Shown here: piece after piece, positions 33,764 to 46,003 of the stretch | Layout of the letters: every line of letters begins with the position of its first letter | Position numbering within the stretch: the stretch's first letter is position 1 | Source of the DNA: Udeniomyces pyricola | Lineage: Eukaryota; Basidiomycota; Tremellomycetes; Cystofilobasidiales; Mrakiaceae | Direction: 5' to 3' | Assembly (NCBI GenBank): GCA_039545295.1 | Contig: BCIK01000015.1 | Location: 372,001 to 436,000, forward strand | DNA length: 64,000 nucleotides | Notes under the pieces: generated by a model | Seen by the model: the letters and a program-made list of their open reading frames with translations, nothing else | The model's database searches: none | Told to the model about the DNA's origin: nothing | Program-made: the position numbers and the translations under genes

Positions 33764-36700
33764 ATGAGGTTTTATATCGGTGATCTTCCGGTCATGTGAG
33801 CTTCAGATTGCTTCTGTTCGACGCGTCTTGCGGTTCCTAGTCCTCCTTTGAATCGACGCTGACGTCGTGCTGCGTCCTCTGCCTCGGTTTCTCCACCCTG
33901 TCCTGCTTTACAACACCATTTCATGCACCATGCCCATCACCTTCCATCAGCTTCCCGTATGATCTCATCTATCCAGAGCAGTACAACTACATGTCGGATC
34001 TTAAGAAGACGCTGGACGCTGGGGTAAGTTTCGGAATGACCGAGGTCTCGGCGCGAACATATCTGGCCCTATGTCTCGATGCTGATTCGATGTTCTTTTG
34101 CCTGTAGGGCCATTGTGTTTTGGGTGAGCTTCTGACTGTCGTTCTCCTGAGCAAACAATGTCCGAGCTGAACACGTATCATGCAACCGATCTCACTCAAC
34201 CAGAGATGCCTTCCGGTACGGGCAAGACCGTCTCGCTCCTGTCGCTCATTGTGGCCTATCAGCAGGTGTGTATCACAGAGCTACATAGATTTGCTCATCG
34301 AATTCTGATGCGACTTTCGTGCTCTCATGACATCATGTGTAACCCTTAACTAATCCAGCCTTATCCCGGTTGTACCCTCCGCGTTCAACCATCGTTCATG
34401 TCCACTCTCGCATCAGTTCTACCCCTCCCACCGCAAGCTCATCTACTGTTCCCGTACTGTGCCCGAGATTGAAAAGGCCTTGTCGGAGCTCAAACGACTG
34501 ATGGAATACAGGCAGCAGATGGGATGCGAGGACGCGGGGTTCCGAGGGATTGGATTGAGTAGTCGAAAGAACCTATGCCTGCATCCAGAGGTAAATCGAT
34601 CACACACGCCCTTCTTCTCTTTTTTTTTCTATTCCTTCAGGTAGCGTGAATCTCAGCAGACGATTAGAGTGGAACAAACTGACGTTACTGTCTCGATGAT
34701 TTTTTAGGTTGCGAGAGAGAAGAAGGGCAAGACGGTCGATGCTCGTTGTCGTGATCTCACATCGGCAGTAGCCTGCGAGAAAGGCAGGGCAGATCCTGGA
34801 AGCGTACCGCTATGCGATTTCCATGAGGTAAAACCAAATCCCCAGTGCGTTCCTTATATGTCCACGGAAGTTTAGGCGGGGCTAACGTTGAATTTGGGCG
34901 ATTAGGAACTGGGCAAGCGCGAACCAGGCGACCTCTTCCCTGAGGGCGTCTTCACCCTTGACGATATCAAAGAATACGGCAAGGAGCAGGGCGTGTGCCC
35001 TTATTTTGCTCTGAGAAGGATGGTACGATTACCTACTCTCTTGAACTGTTTTGGAGAGGATCTTCCCTATATGCTTGTTCGTTGGATCGGTTCGCTGACC
35101 TTGTCACTCGCTTTTATCGCTACAGATGCCATTTGTCGACGTCATCATTTATTCGTTCCACTACCTTCTCGATCCAAAAGTTGCTGATCAAGTATCGAAG
35201 GAGCTGAGCGGAGAGAGCATTGTCGTCTTTGACGAAGCCCATAATATTGGTACGTCCCTCCTCTTTCCTCGCCCCTGTTTGTGTTGGCTGCCCAAGTGAA
35301 CATGAGATTGTTGCGTATTTACTCTTCATTTCTTTTACCACTTGATCTAGATAATGTCTGCATCGAATCTTTATCGGTCGATCTGACCCGACCCATCCTG
35401 GATTCGGCAGCCAAGAGTGTAACCAAGTTGGGCGAGAAAATCGAGGAGTCAGTTCAGCTCTTTCCGCTTACTGCTGTTGAATGACACTCGAGGGCTGACA
35501 TGACTTGCTTTCCTGCTTGCTCAGAATGAAAGAAAACGACGCCCAGAAGCTTCAGGATGAGTACGCTAAGCTTGTCCATGGTCTTCAAGACGCAGGGGAG
35601 GAGAACGAACCAGAGGACGATCTGCTCGCGAATCCGGTCTTGTCCGATGACCTGATCCAGGAGGCAATACCAGGCAACATTCGCAAAGCAGAGCATTTTG
35701 TTGCTTTTATGAAGCGTTTTGTGGAGTACCTCAAGGTGTGTTCCTTCTCGTTGGAAGCTGGGTTCCTTGACTTCCAGCTCGTTGACCAGAATTCTGGTTT
35801 GGCTGGCTGGTAGACTCGAATGCGAGTCCTCCATGTTGTAGCAGAGACCCCCGTGTCTTTTCTCCAGCATCTCAAAGACATCACTTTCATCGAGAAAAAA
35901 CCCCTCAAGTTCGTCCATCCCCTAGCGTGTTCTCTCCCCTGTACAAGCCTCTGAGGGGCTATTGTCCCTCATACTGACGCAAGTTTCCCAAACCCATGTC
36001 TTCTGCAGAGCATGTGCTGAACGGCTATCGTCTTTGATCAAGACTCTCGAACTCACTAATATCGACGAGTACGCTGGACTGCAAAAGATTGCGAGTTTCG
36101 CCACACTCGTCGCTACGTACGACAAAGGTCGGAAGCCATTCTTGCCCTGCTATTGGCCGAAGACGCCAACTATGCTGACCTTGTCCCCTGTTTGAACCAA
36201 TCAGGATTCTTGCTTATCCTCGAGCCATATGAGACCGAGACGGCTACAGTCGCGAATCCCATTTTCCATTTCGTTTGCCTCGATCCTTCACTAGCTATGG
36301 CGCCAATTTTCGAAAAGTTTAGCTCGGTTGTCATTACATCGGGAACGATTTCGCCGCTTGATATGTGTAAGCATGCTCGTTCCATGATCGTCCTTGGGTG
36401 GCTTCATACTTTGCTAGTTGACAGTACATCTGACCGTCTTTTGTGAACAGACCCCAAAATCCTCCAGTTTCAACCGGTCGTCATCGAATCTTATCCAATG
36501 ACCCTCGCTCGATCGTCCTTCTTGCCCATCGTACGTGTCCATGTTGGCGCTGCTTGTGCTCTTTTTGTGTCCGTCAGTCCAAACTAACCGAGGTGGTCGT
36601 TGCTTACATCGGCCTTGCCTGTAGGTCATCACGCGAGGCTCCGATCAGGTCGCCATCTCGTCCCGGTTCGAGGTTCGAAATGACCCGGCTGTAGTCCGAA

Positions 36701-38323
36701 ACTTTGGCTCGATCCTGATCGAGTACTCGAAATGTGTGCCAGACGGTATCGTTGCCTTCTTCCCGAGTTATCTCTACATGGAGAGTATTGTTGCCGCATG
36801 GAACGATATGGTCAGTCGCCCCCTAGAAGCAAGCCTGGTCGAACAATAGCTCGGATGAGACCTTGAATGAAGCGGGCGGACTTCTTACATCCCATTCTTT
36901 CTGGTTCATCCACTTAGGGTATCCTTAACGAAGTCTGGAAGCACAAACTCATCTTTGTCGAAACACCTGACGCGGCGGAAACGAGTATCGCACTCGAAAA
37001 CTTCCGCAAGGTGCACTTCGAACACCCTCCCCCCCTGTTTTGACTTTATGGCATTGAACAAGTGCTGAATCTTCATGCCATCGTCCAATCTCCCTTCTTA
37101 GGCGTGCAACAATGGACGAGGTGCGGTCTTGCTCTCGGTAGCTCGAGGCAAGGTTTCGGAAGGCATCGATTTCGATCAGTGAGCAAACCCCCCTTCGTTG
37201 CTCGACCCTTAGCGTCGGTTTCGCAGCTGACCTGGTTTTCATCACGAAATGAAACGATGCCTGATTTCCTCAACAGCAACTACGGTCGAGCCGTCATCAT
37301 GTTTGGTGTTCCTTATCAATACACCGAATCTCGAATCCTCAAAGTGTGTTGATCCTCTTCTCGGTTTTGTGCCCAACCCCCTGGTCGACTACCCGCTAGC
37401 AGCGCTGAGCTCGGCTGCACCCTTTGTTGCCTGTTGATCTTGACGCAGGCTCGACTCGAGTTCCTGAGAGATGCTCATAGAGTTCCGGAGAGCGATTACC
37501 TTACCTTTGACGCCATGCGTCATGCCGCCCAATGTGTTGGACGAGTTCTGCGAGGAAAGACGGATTGGGGACTCATGATCTTTGCTGATCAGGTTCGTCG
37601 TTTTACTCTCTCTTTTGTCGTGGTTTATCCACGCATATGGACTGAGATCAGCGTCTTGGCCCTTCAACTGTCTGTGCTCCTTTTTCTGTCGATATCATAG
37701 AGGTTTGCTCGAGCCGATAAGCGAGCTAAGCTGCCCAAATGGATCAACCAGTACATCACCGAATCTCATTCCAAGCTCTCGACCGATATGGCCATCGCAC
37801 TGTCTCGGCACTTTATCCGGACAATCTCTCAGCCATATGACCATAGTGTGACGGGTATCTCCGTGTGGACGTACGAGCAGTTGTTGGCTAAGCAAGCGGC
37901 AGAGAAGGTTCGTGCCTATGAGAACTTTTTCTTCTTCTTCTTTGTCTTTTTACTTCTTCTTCTGGCTGGCTGCTTTGGTGCCTATCTCCTTGTGCTGTAA
38001 GGTACTGATCACTCACCAATCTCGCTCGATCCTTTCTCATGCCATCTTATTAGCGAGCCGAAGAAGAAGCTGCTCTTTCGCCTCCTTCCCAGCAAGCCGC
38101 TAAGCGAGCGCGACGAACGATTGAGGGTGGGAACGGTGGAACAACGGCAGGACCCAATTTCGATGGGCACGATGGTCCTTATCTTGGAGGAGGCGGGTTC
38201 GATGCTGATATCGATGCTCAGATCGAGGCCATGGAGGAGGGTGTGGCCGACCGGGACGAGGAGGAGGATGAATACCGGATGGATGCCGAGGAAGAGAGGC
38301 AACTGGCTGGGCTGGATCTCTGA
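33764..38323 (+). CDS. RAD3: XPD/Rad3 DNA helicase of TFIIH
   Basis: This is the 5'-3' iron-sulfur DNA helicase subunit of TFIIH, required for nucleotide excision repair. Twenty-one exons: 33764-33795, 33951-34023, 34108-34123, 34204-34265, 34417-34590, 34708-34827, 34906-35022, 35126-35249, 35351-35447, 35525-35735, 35814-35908, 36009-36127, 36205-36366, 36451-36530, 36625-36810, 36918-37010, 37102-37178, 37277-37343, 37449-37592, 37701-37907 and 38054-38323 (841 residues, all phases consistent). Seen: N-terminal [21 protein letters not shown], Walker [10 protein letters not shown], Fe-S cysteines in [22 protein letters not shown] and GVCPYFA, the DEAH box [19 protein letters not shown], and motif [19 protein letters not shown]. 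The acidic C-terminus is ordinary. Exon 3 is only 16 nt and is needed to join GHCVLEMPSG. Confidence 0.97.
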
Positions 38324-38932
38324 TGAGGAGTGCGCGGCGGCCAGCAGAGGTGGATGGGGAGTGATGATATATGTCGAGGGTCGCCGGAGAAGCGAGAGGA
38401 AAATTGTCAATCATACGTATAAGGGTTGAATGGGATGTATCGTTATATATTATTTGTACGAGGGGGGACAGCAGGAAGTGTATCATAAATGGGGACGTCA
38501 AGCAAGTTATACTATATATATATATGAAATGATGCCGAGTGATCCTTTTTCACTCTGGCAAGTCGAGACTGAGCTGATTTCCCCGCGGAGGCGGCGCCGG
38601 CTGGAGGTTCGCATGTTGGCACGTGAGCGCGAATCGCTTTGATCGATGATGATGCATGAATGATGGCCGATCATGAATTGATACATAATCTCGCAGTCGA
38701 ATCGCAGCCGACCTCTGCGCCTCTTACTCCGGCCGGTGTCCTCCTGCACGAGTCAGCCAGCCTTCAGCCAGCCAGCCAGCCAGCTAGCCACTCGTCGTCC
38801 TCTTCTTCCTCTCCCTTTCCCCTTTGCCTGTCTTCGTCCCCGCGACGCCCTCACTCCGCTCTTCACCCCCTAATCGATCAGACCTCGTCGTTCCTACACT
38901 TACCAGAGACCATTTGGGTCCCTGCCGACATC
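38324..38932. promoter_or_regulatory. Intergenic region XPD / EST1-like, with upstream leader
   Basis: This holds the XPD 3' UTR and the EST1-like promoter. A TA run (38511-38524), a GC-rich block (38578-38625) and a CAGC array (38753-38790) are present. An in-frame ATG at 38660 runs without stop into the annotated start at 38933; I chose the later one because the extra N-terminus is only the CAGC array translated. Confidence 0.45.
38753..38790 (+). repeat. (CAGC)n tetranucleotide array before the EST1-like gene
   Basis: CAGC/AGCC units, slightly interrupted, end about 143 bases upstream of the chosen ATG. Compare 18793-18826 before RCC1. Confidence 0.7.
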
Positions 38933-41900
38933 ATGAACGGTCGCCCTGACGAGGAGCCCACGACCTCCACCGACATTTTCGCTACCAGCGCAGGAGGATC
39001 AGCTCCCCAGCGGCGCGATCATCATCACCACCATCACCACCCGCACCCGCACCCACACCCACACAACGAGCGCACTTCAAGCGGCAGGAGGAGTGGCGGC
39101 GGAGAAAAGAGGTTCGTCTTTTATTGCCATATCAACCCTGGTCCGTGACTCGAAGCAAAACAGCCTGAACTACCAAACAGGATGGAGCAAGGCCCAAAGT
39201 AGGCGAGAACTCGATCTCTCGCTCGCTCGCTCGCTTCGGACGCTTCTCTTCTTACACTACCTGCCTTCGCTTGCGCAACCGGAAGGAGCCGATGCGTGTA
39301 TATACCTCATCGGTTCCTCCAACATGTGGAGGATGTTCCGCCGGTTCATCCTCATGCGCGACCCGTTGACAAAAGCCAAGTCTCGGGTCTCAAGCGGAGG
39401 TGGGACACATGCGACTCAGCAGCAACTCTCGACGCAGCACATGCCGGCGGGACTGACGTCCGTCTCTGACCCACGTACGTGACGTTGCTGACGCTCTATC
39501 TCTATCCATCCATCCCATTTACCTCTTCGCTACTCGATCACAGGTCTCGTCCGTCTCAACTGGCTATGCCTCCTCCCTCAACCCGATATCCAACAGCCAA
39601 GCAGGGTCAGGATCACTCGCTCCAAGGCAATCCTTCCAGTCCTCTCCCTCGCTCTCCCTCCGCCCAGAGAGCCTTTCCCAACTACCCTCCACATCAGCAT
39701 GCTGGCTCCTCGACCTCTCGCTCTAGCCATTCACATGCACCCAACGCACCATCTGGTGGAGGAGGCGGTGGCGGGGGACGAAGCGGTGGTGGTAGGTTTC
39801 CTCGGCCAGCCGCGCCAGGCGGAGAGTTCGATCGCAGGTTGCCCACCAAGGCTGCCAATCCTTCCGAAGATACAGCCTCTGTGGGCGCAAGCAGCGGTCC
39901 CTCGGCCCCTCCAAAGCAGAGACAGTTATTCAACCCGTCTTCGGACAAAGCCATCTCTCCTCGACTACGCGACGCCGTTCCGACCTCGAATGGCAACGGT
40001 CGATCTTCTGTATCTGGTCCCCCGTCCTCTCGCCGGTCCGACCGTACTCCACAGGGCAGCCACACCCACACCAACCAAGCTTTGTCCGCAGGAACCAGTA
40101 ACCCCCATATCCTCTCACTCAACCCACCCCCAGTCGATCATCGCCAACTCTTTGACCCGCGTTTGCACGACCCCGTCAAGTTTGCTCGTTCTGCCCCCTC
40201 CGTCACATCCAATTCGACCGGGACGACTTCGACGACGCATCTCTACTCGGTGAGCTCGGGCGCTAGCCATAGCACTGGCCTGAGCTCAGTCCAAGAATCG
40301 AGTGGCGGTGGAGGAGACAAAGAGAGGGAGAGGAGGAAACGAAGGGAAGGTAGCGAGAGAAAGAGCCGCAATGGTGACAAGGATCGGGACGAAACCAAGA
40401 GCAGAAGCTCAGAAGGAAGCGAGAGTTTGAAAGACAGACAGAGGGGCAAAGGAGGGTAAGTAACACCGACGGGACCTTTGCTAACTAGGTCGAGGATGGC
40501 AACGACGAAACCGGAACTGACGACGGTCTCATCTATCTGTGCCCCATCTGACAGCGATACGGGAGTGTTGGGATCGCTAAGGGAGCAGTATAGAGCCATC
40601 CAGGCTCTCGAGGCTAATCTGATCGACATACACCGCAAGATGGGTCGGGATGAGACCATTGTCCTCGCCAACGGAGCCAAGATCGGTCCGGAAATGGGCG
40701 ACGAGGGTTGGGTCGAGCTCATTGGTCGACATATGAAGTCGGTTCCCCTTTTCATGGTGGATGGCTTTGGTCTTACCAATCGGGATTTGAGGCTGACACG
40801 TTTCTCCCTTGTCAACTTTTCTGGTAACGCCGCGCTACCAGGCTAGCTCACGCCCACCATGATTTTCTCGGACAATCACTCGATCCTCGGCTACCTGCCT
40901 CTCTTCACTCTCTACCCGTTAAGTACAACATCCCTGCCAGGCTTTGGCAGAATGGATTTCACCTCCTCATCGAACGCATGCGTACGACCTGGCTCGCGCC
41001 GTCTCTTCAACCCTCGAGGGATCTCGCCTCCGATGCCGTCCACGCCGCCGAAGCTGGGGCCACCGCTGCCCGAGCGCTCGAGCATCTCACGGATTACATT
41101 CTCGACGCGTACTCGTTCTACACGGCTCTCCTTGATGAGCAGGTCCTCGGAACGTTTCGAAGTGCGTGGATCGAGGCGCTTGGAGACCTTGCGAGATACC
41201 GCATGGCCGTCGCCAATCACGTCGCGGTCACGGCAGCAGCCGCAGCCGCAGCCGGAGCTCGCTCGACATCCATCGTATCGGCCCCAGCCAAGGTACTCGG
41301 AAGGATTGACGACGATTTTGGAGACGGTGGACCTCCTTTCCCGAGTGGAAACAGTATCGGCAAAGAGGTCGCCGACAGTTGGGACGTCGAGGACCGCGAG
41401 ACCTGGCGGACGACTGCCAGGGATTGGTACGCCATTGGTGTCGGAGAGAAGCCAGGGGAAGGTCGACTGCATCATCGGCTCGCACTCATCAGTCGGGACG
41501 TCAAGGGCGAGGAGGAGAGAGCGCTTTATCACTTTTCCAAGAGGTTCGTCTTGTTCACTTCCTGCGAGGCAGTCTTTACCCCCAGACAACGAAACTCATT
41601 CTACATGATGCTTCCTTCTTTACTCTAGTCTCATTACCAACAACCCGTTTGCTGCCTCGCGCGAATCCATCCTCCCCCTCTTCGACACCGCCCTCCAATC
41701 GAAACGATTCCACCCTGACGCGACAGCCTCAGAGCTGTTCGTCCTCCTTCACGGGATGATCTTCACGAAGATCCAGCTTGACGACTTTGACGACATCTTC
41801 GCCCGATTCTTTGAGCGACTTGAGGAGGACCGACTTGGGACAAGGAGCCTGCCCCAAGTGGAGTGGGTCATGATGGGCATCATCAACCTTGCGGCCTGCC

Positions 41901-43925
41901 TCCAGTACGGAGTCGAGGACGGCCTGCTCAGAAAGGCATCAACAGACGAGACGAGTCGGAGGGGCGTCAAGAAGGACGCCGGCGAGCCCTCGGGACCTCA
42001 AGCCATCATGGTTCACGCCGGAAAGAAGGTCGACGGGGATGCATCGGTTGCCAACGGAGCCAATGGGACCGACGGTCACTTTGCGTTGAATGAGGGAGAG
42101 ACTGTGATGGACGGTTCGTCGCAGATCGCATCTCGAGGCGACTTCGTCCATCCTCCGCCGCCTTCCGAGGGAGAGGTCCGATCGCTCGTCAAAAAGACCT
42201 TTTCCGCCGAGGACGTCGAGTCCCTTCCCCTTCCTTTCCGTCACGCTCTTCGATTATCGTTTTCAATCCTTTCCTTCTGTCTCGCCCATCCTATCCGCAA
42301 AGACGGCCTCTACAACTCCGTCATCAACCCGTATATCCCCATCTTCCTTACCTTCCTCTCGACAGTCGTCAAGCAACCGGCTGCCCTCGCCCTTGTCGAA
42401 CGCCAAGTGCCCTGGTCAGCCATCGTCGGTTTCCTCAACACTGTCCCGCGTAAGATTGACGTCCGCGTGGATGTCTCGCCTAAGTTGACGGCTGGGGGTC
42501 CCCTTCCCGAAGACTGGTGCCTGCGAGGGATGGAATGGGTCGGTCGTCGAGTTTACGAGCGAGGGTTCTGGAAGCAGAAAGGCGACCGTCATGGACGAAG
42601 CAGTTGCGGACCGGCAGGGGAAGGAGCTCTCGGTGTTGCCCCCTTTCGATCCTCGACGGACGCGATTCAGAGCGAGATGGACGTCCTCGCGGCCGACATG
42701 GAGACGCTCGACGTCGAGCAGCAGCTTCGAGAGGGCATCGTCGACGGCGAAGGCGACTCCTCGCTCGACGCTCAGGACCTGACGGCAAGACGATGGAAGC
42801 GTATCGCTTGGTTCGTTGGCGTTCTGGTCCGACACGTCCCCGGGCTAGAGTTGGACGCCAATGGGCGCAAAGTCCGGATCGAGCCTGGAGGTGCACTGGA
42901 AGGCAAGATTGACGGTTGGGAAGAGGAGAGGAGACGGTTCAAGGAGGAGATTGAAGCTGCTGAGGCCAAGAGGAAGCGAGAGGAGAAAGCGAGAGGTCTT
43001 GCTCAGATTGGTGATGGATCCGAAGCGTGGTTGGAAGACGAGGACGTGAGTGACGAGGAGGAGGAGCAGGATCCCGAGTTACGCGAGCTTATGGTGAGTT
43101 TACGCATGGTCTCGCTGGCATCACCTTGGTCTAATCTTTCCTTTTTTTGCTCTATTGTCCTATGATTTTTTGTCGTGAATAATTACTGACGTTTCGTGCG
43201 TTTTGTTCTTCTTCTCTCCCTCACAGGCTAAACGACGAGCTCTTCAGGCGATTCTCCGAGCTAACCGAAACCCCAAATCCGCTTCCGGCCGTCCATCTAC
43301 CAACGGCACCTCCCGATCCGCCCGCGCCAACACTAAACCGACTGCTGCTAGCAAGAGGTTGCCGCACGTCATTCCGGGCTACACAGTCCTCGTCTTCGAC
43401 ACCAACGTTCTCCTTGCCTCACTACCCATCTTCATCTCGGTCGTCGAGTCGGCCCGCTGGACGGCTATGGTACCCCTGCCAGTCATCACCGAACTGGACG
43501 GTCTGTCGAACCAACCGCCTCCCCTTGGAACCGAAGCTCAAACCGCCCTCAGCTATCTTACCGCTCGCATTCGATCGCACTCGCGTACGCTCAAAGTTCA
43601 GACGTCTCGCGGCAATTACCTCTCTGACCTGACTATCCGAGCAGAGAACATCTCCTTTTGCCTCTCCAACGCCTACAACTCCGAACGGGCCCGTAATATG
43701 GACGACCTCATCCTGCGCGCGTGCGGGTTCCAAGAGGAGCATTTTGTCGATCGGACCGGGATCTTGGGCGTTGGCGATCAGCTTCGGGTCGAGGATAAGG
43801 AGAAAGCGGCAAAGGTCGTTCTCCTGACGTTTGATCGAAACCTTCGATTGCGAGCTAAAGCTCAGGGCGTCGAGTCGGTCGACGAAAAGGGCATGAAGAA
43901 GATCCTCGCAGGCGCGATTGGTTAG
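38933..43925 (+). CDS. EST1/SMG6-like protein with C-terminal PIN nuclease domain
   Basis: SMG6/EST1A proteins cut mRNAs during nonsense-mediated decay and some also act at telomeres; the role here is inferred from domain order. Exons: 38933-39111, 39544-40455, 40555-40737, 40842-41543, 41629-43093 and 43227-43925 (1,379 residues). The N-terminus is disordered, with a His-rich tract (39019-39066), Gly-rich and Lys/Glu-rich stretches, and two related motifs RQLFNP (about 39920) and RQLFDPRLHDPVKFA (about 40140). A 14-3-3-like TPR region follows (LREQYRAIQALEANLIDIHRK, RHMKLAHAHHDFL, ARDWYAIGVGEKPGEGRLHH, LITNNPFAASRESILPLFD). The C-terminal PIN domain shows acidic residues in VFDTNVLLASL, ITELDGL, NMDDLILR and LLTFDRNLRLRAKA, so it looks catalytically complete. 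Confidence 0.9.
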
Positions 43926-44077
43926 ATGAAGGAAAGGAAGTCAAGACAAAGGAGAGACCTATCCTATCCCGGAATCGACTCTGCTTCTCTTCCTTCTTTC
44001 GTCCTTCTCCATTCCCACACAGGAGCATCGGGTGAACTGTTTCGCCGGTCTTTGGAGTCCTCTTTTTCCCCGGCCCA

Positions 44078-44112
44078 TCGACCGATCGACCAACCGACCG
44101 ACCGACCGACCT
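44078..44112 (+). repeat. (GACC)n tetranucleotide array
   Basis: CGACCGATCGACCAACCGACCGACCGACC-like units, in the 3' flank of the EST1-like gene. Confidence 0.7.
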
Positions 44113-45057
44113 TCTCTCTGCTTTACTCTGGTCACGTCACGATTCGTCCTTCGTCTCTTTGTCCCCACCTTAACCTTGTCCCATATTATTCCTCGACCGT
44201 TTGGCTGCTCCAACCGGCTCGCCCTGCCCGGGAAGCCACCGACTTGAAACGCTCGTCATCTCCTCTTCTTGTACCTCCCTCCCTCCTCTCCCTCCCTCTT
44301 CGTCTTGTGCATCCATTGGGTACACGGAGTCCGCGCTTCTCTCTTTCCCCCCGCCCCCCCTTTTTTTTCTTGTTTCCGGCGACACAAACCGTCGGGTCAC
44401 GTTGACCACGTTCAATGGGCCGTGTTTGCGAGACTTTGGGTCCTCCCCTTCTCGCTCCCGTTCTCTTCTCTCTCTCTCTCCTTTTCTCTCTTGCTTGATG
44501 TTTGGCTTCTTCTTTTTTGTCCTTTTTGAAATTGGTCGAAAACAATAATAAAACAAAAGCTCTCCCCCCTCCCAAACAAAACAAAAACAAAACCGTGTCT
44601 TCTCATCGATCAATTCGTCCTCTTTCCTTTTCCTTTTTGTTTCTCGTCTCTTAAAAGACCAATCTTCACCCTCTACAATTCTTTCTTTCTGATCTTTCCT
44701 TCTCTTCTCTTCTATTCTATTCATTCTCTTCTTTCTTCTCATCTCCCTCCTTGTCGTCTCTTCACAGGTTGAAAACCGCAAGCTATTCTCTCTCTCTCCC
44801 CCTCTCTCTTCGCTTTTATCTGCTTGCTCTCTTTGCTTTCCTACCGACAATTAGATCAAAACTTTTCTGGCCGCCAGTAGCGCTGCTTCTCCAACCCCCA
44901 TCCATCCATTCGTCTCTTTTTCTGATCGAGCGTCGGATCGAAGACGGAGGGGGATCAAAAAGGACTGAGTGTGAAGACGGGAAAGGGTTCGATAAGCAAC
45001 CGATATCCGGGGTAATTAACGAACGGATCATATTCTTGATTGACTTACGTAACCCTG

Positions 45058-45059
45058 CA

Positions 45060-45091
<32 letters not shown>
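45058..45091 (+). repeat. (AAT)n trinucleotide microsatellite
   Basis: About eleven ATA/AAT units in non-coding DNA. Confidence 0.8.
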
Positions 45092-45093
<2 letters not shown>

Positions 45094-46003
45094 CCCCCCT
45101 TTCATTTCAAAACCCCCCAATACTCGGTAGAATATTTTCAAGGGTGTTCTAAGCTAAAAGCTCGTAATAAATAAAATAAAATAAAATAAAGTAAAAGTAG
45201 AGGTTGAGGTTGAGGTCATGGAAACTCCAAGAGTGAAAAAGAGAGAGAGGGCCCATGTGGGTTTTCTTGGCATCGGGTTTGGAATTTTTCACGTGGAACA
45301 AACTGTAGCTAGCGTACGGGGGGGTAAAGGGGGGGGGGGATGGATGATGAGGGAATACGATCGAGCCAAGCAAGCGCGGAATCGAGGGAATAGGCAATAA
45401 GCTCGGAGGGATATTGAAGGACGGATGAGTTGAGGAATGAAGGAGTAAAGGGATAAGGATAGGGATTTTTTATTGTCAAAGGTCGGAGAAGGGGGTTGAG
45501 GAGGGTGGGTCGGTCGGTCGGTCATGACAAGAACGAAGAGAGAAGAGGGGGTTTTCCAAGATAGAGAAAGAAAAAAAAAATGAGCAGAGGAGAGAGAGAG
45601 AGAGAGTCAAAAGGTTGAACGAAGATGAAGATGAAGATGAAGATGAAGTCAAAACATGAATACGAAAGAAGGCATGTAAGCTGATGAAAAGGCTTGAAGA
45701 AACGAGAACGGATCGAGTCAGATCAGAACAAGAAGCTCAAGGAACAAGGAAGGGAGGAGAGGGGTGAAGGGGGGGGGGGAGGATGGTGAAGCTAGAGACA
45801 AGGATGACAGAAGAATGGAAAGAAAAACCAAGAGGACGGCAACTGCGCGATAGTAATAAAAGTGTGCAGATGACGCATGCAAGATGGACGATACCCGACA
45901 ATAAAACTCCAAGAGTTGAAGAAGTAAAAGGACAAGAAGAGGATAAGAGAAGAAGAAACGTAAGAGGAGAGAGAAGGGGGGGGGGAGGTTCTAGTTGTGC
46001 CTT

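Larger units (their letters stand above)
43926..46003. other. Convergent 3' intergenic region, low complexity
   Basis: About 2.1 kb lies between the stops of the EST1-like and histidine kinase genes. It contains ACCG repeats (44078-44112), pyrimidine-rich DNA (44260-44800), an AAT array (45058-45091), AAAAT repeats (45164-45190), GATGAA repeats (45626-45650) and G-runs (45321, 45336-45344 and 45769-45780). No supported gene or RNA. Confidence 0.6.

Noticed and set aside
38660..38932. Upstream in-frame ATG of the EST1-like gene
   Set aside because: The extension would only translate the CAGC array and Ser-rich simple sequence; ATG 38933 is the more likely start.
44170..44850. 226-codon minus-strand frame after the EST1-like gene
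   Set aside because: It consists of Arg/Glu/Lys runs from a pyrimidine-rich strand; there are no splice signals or family motifs.
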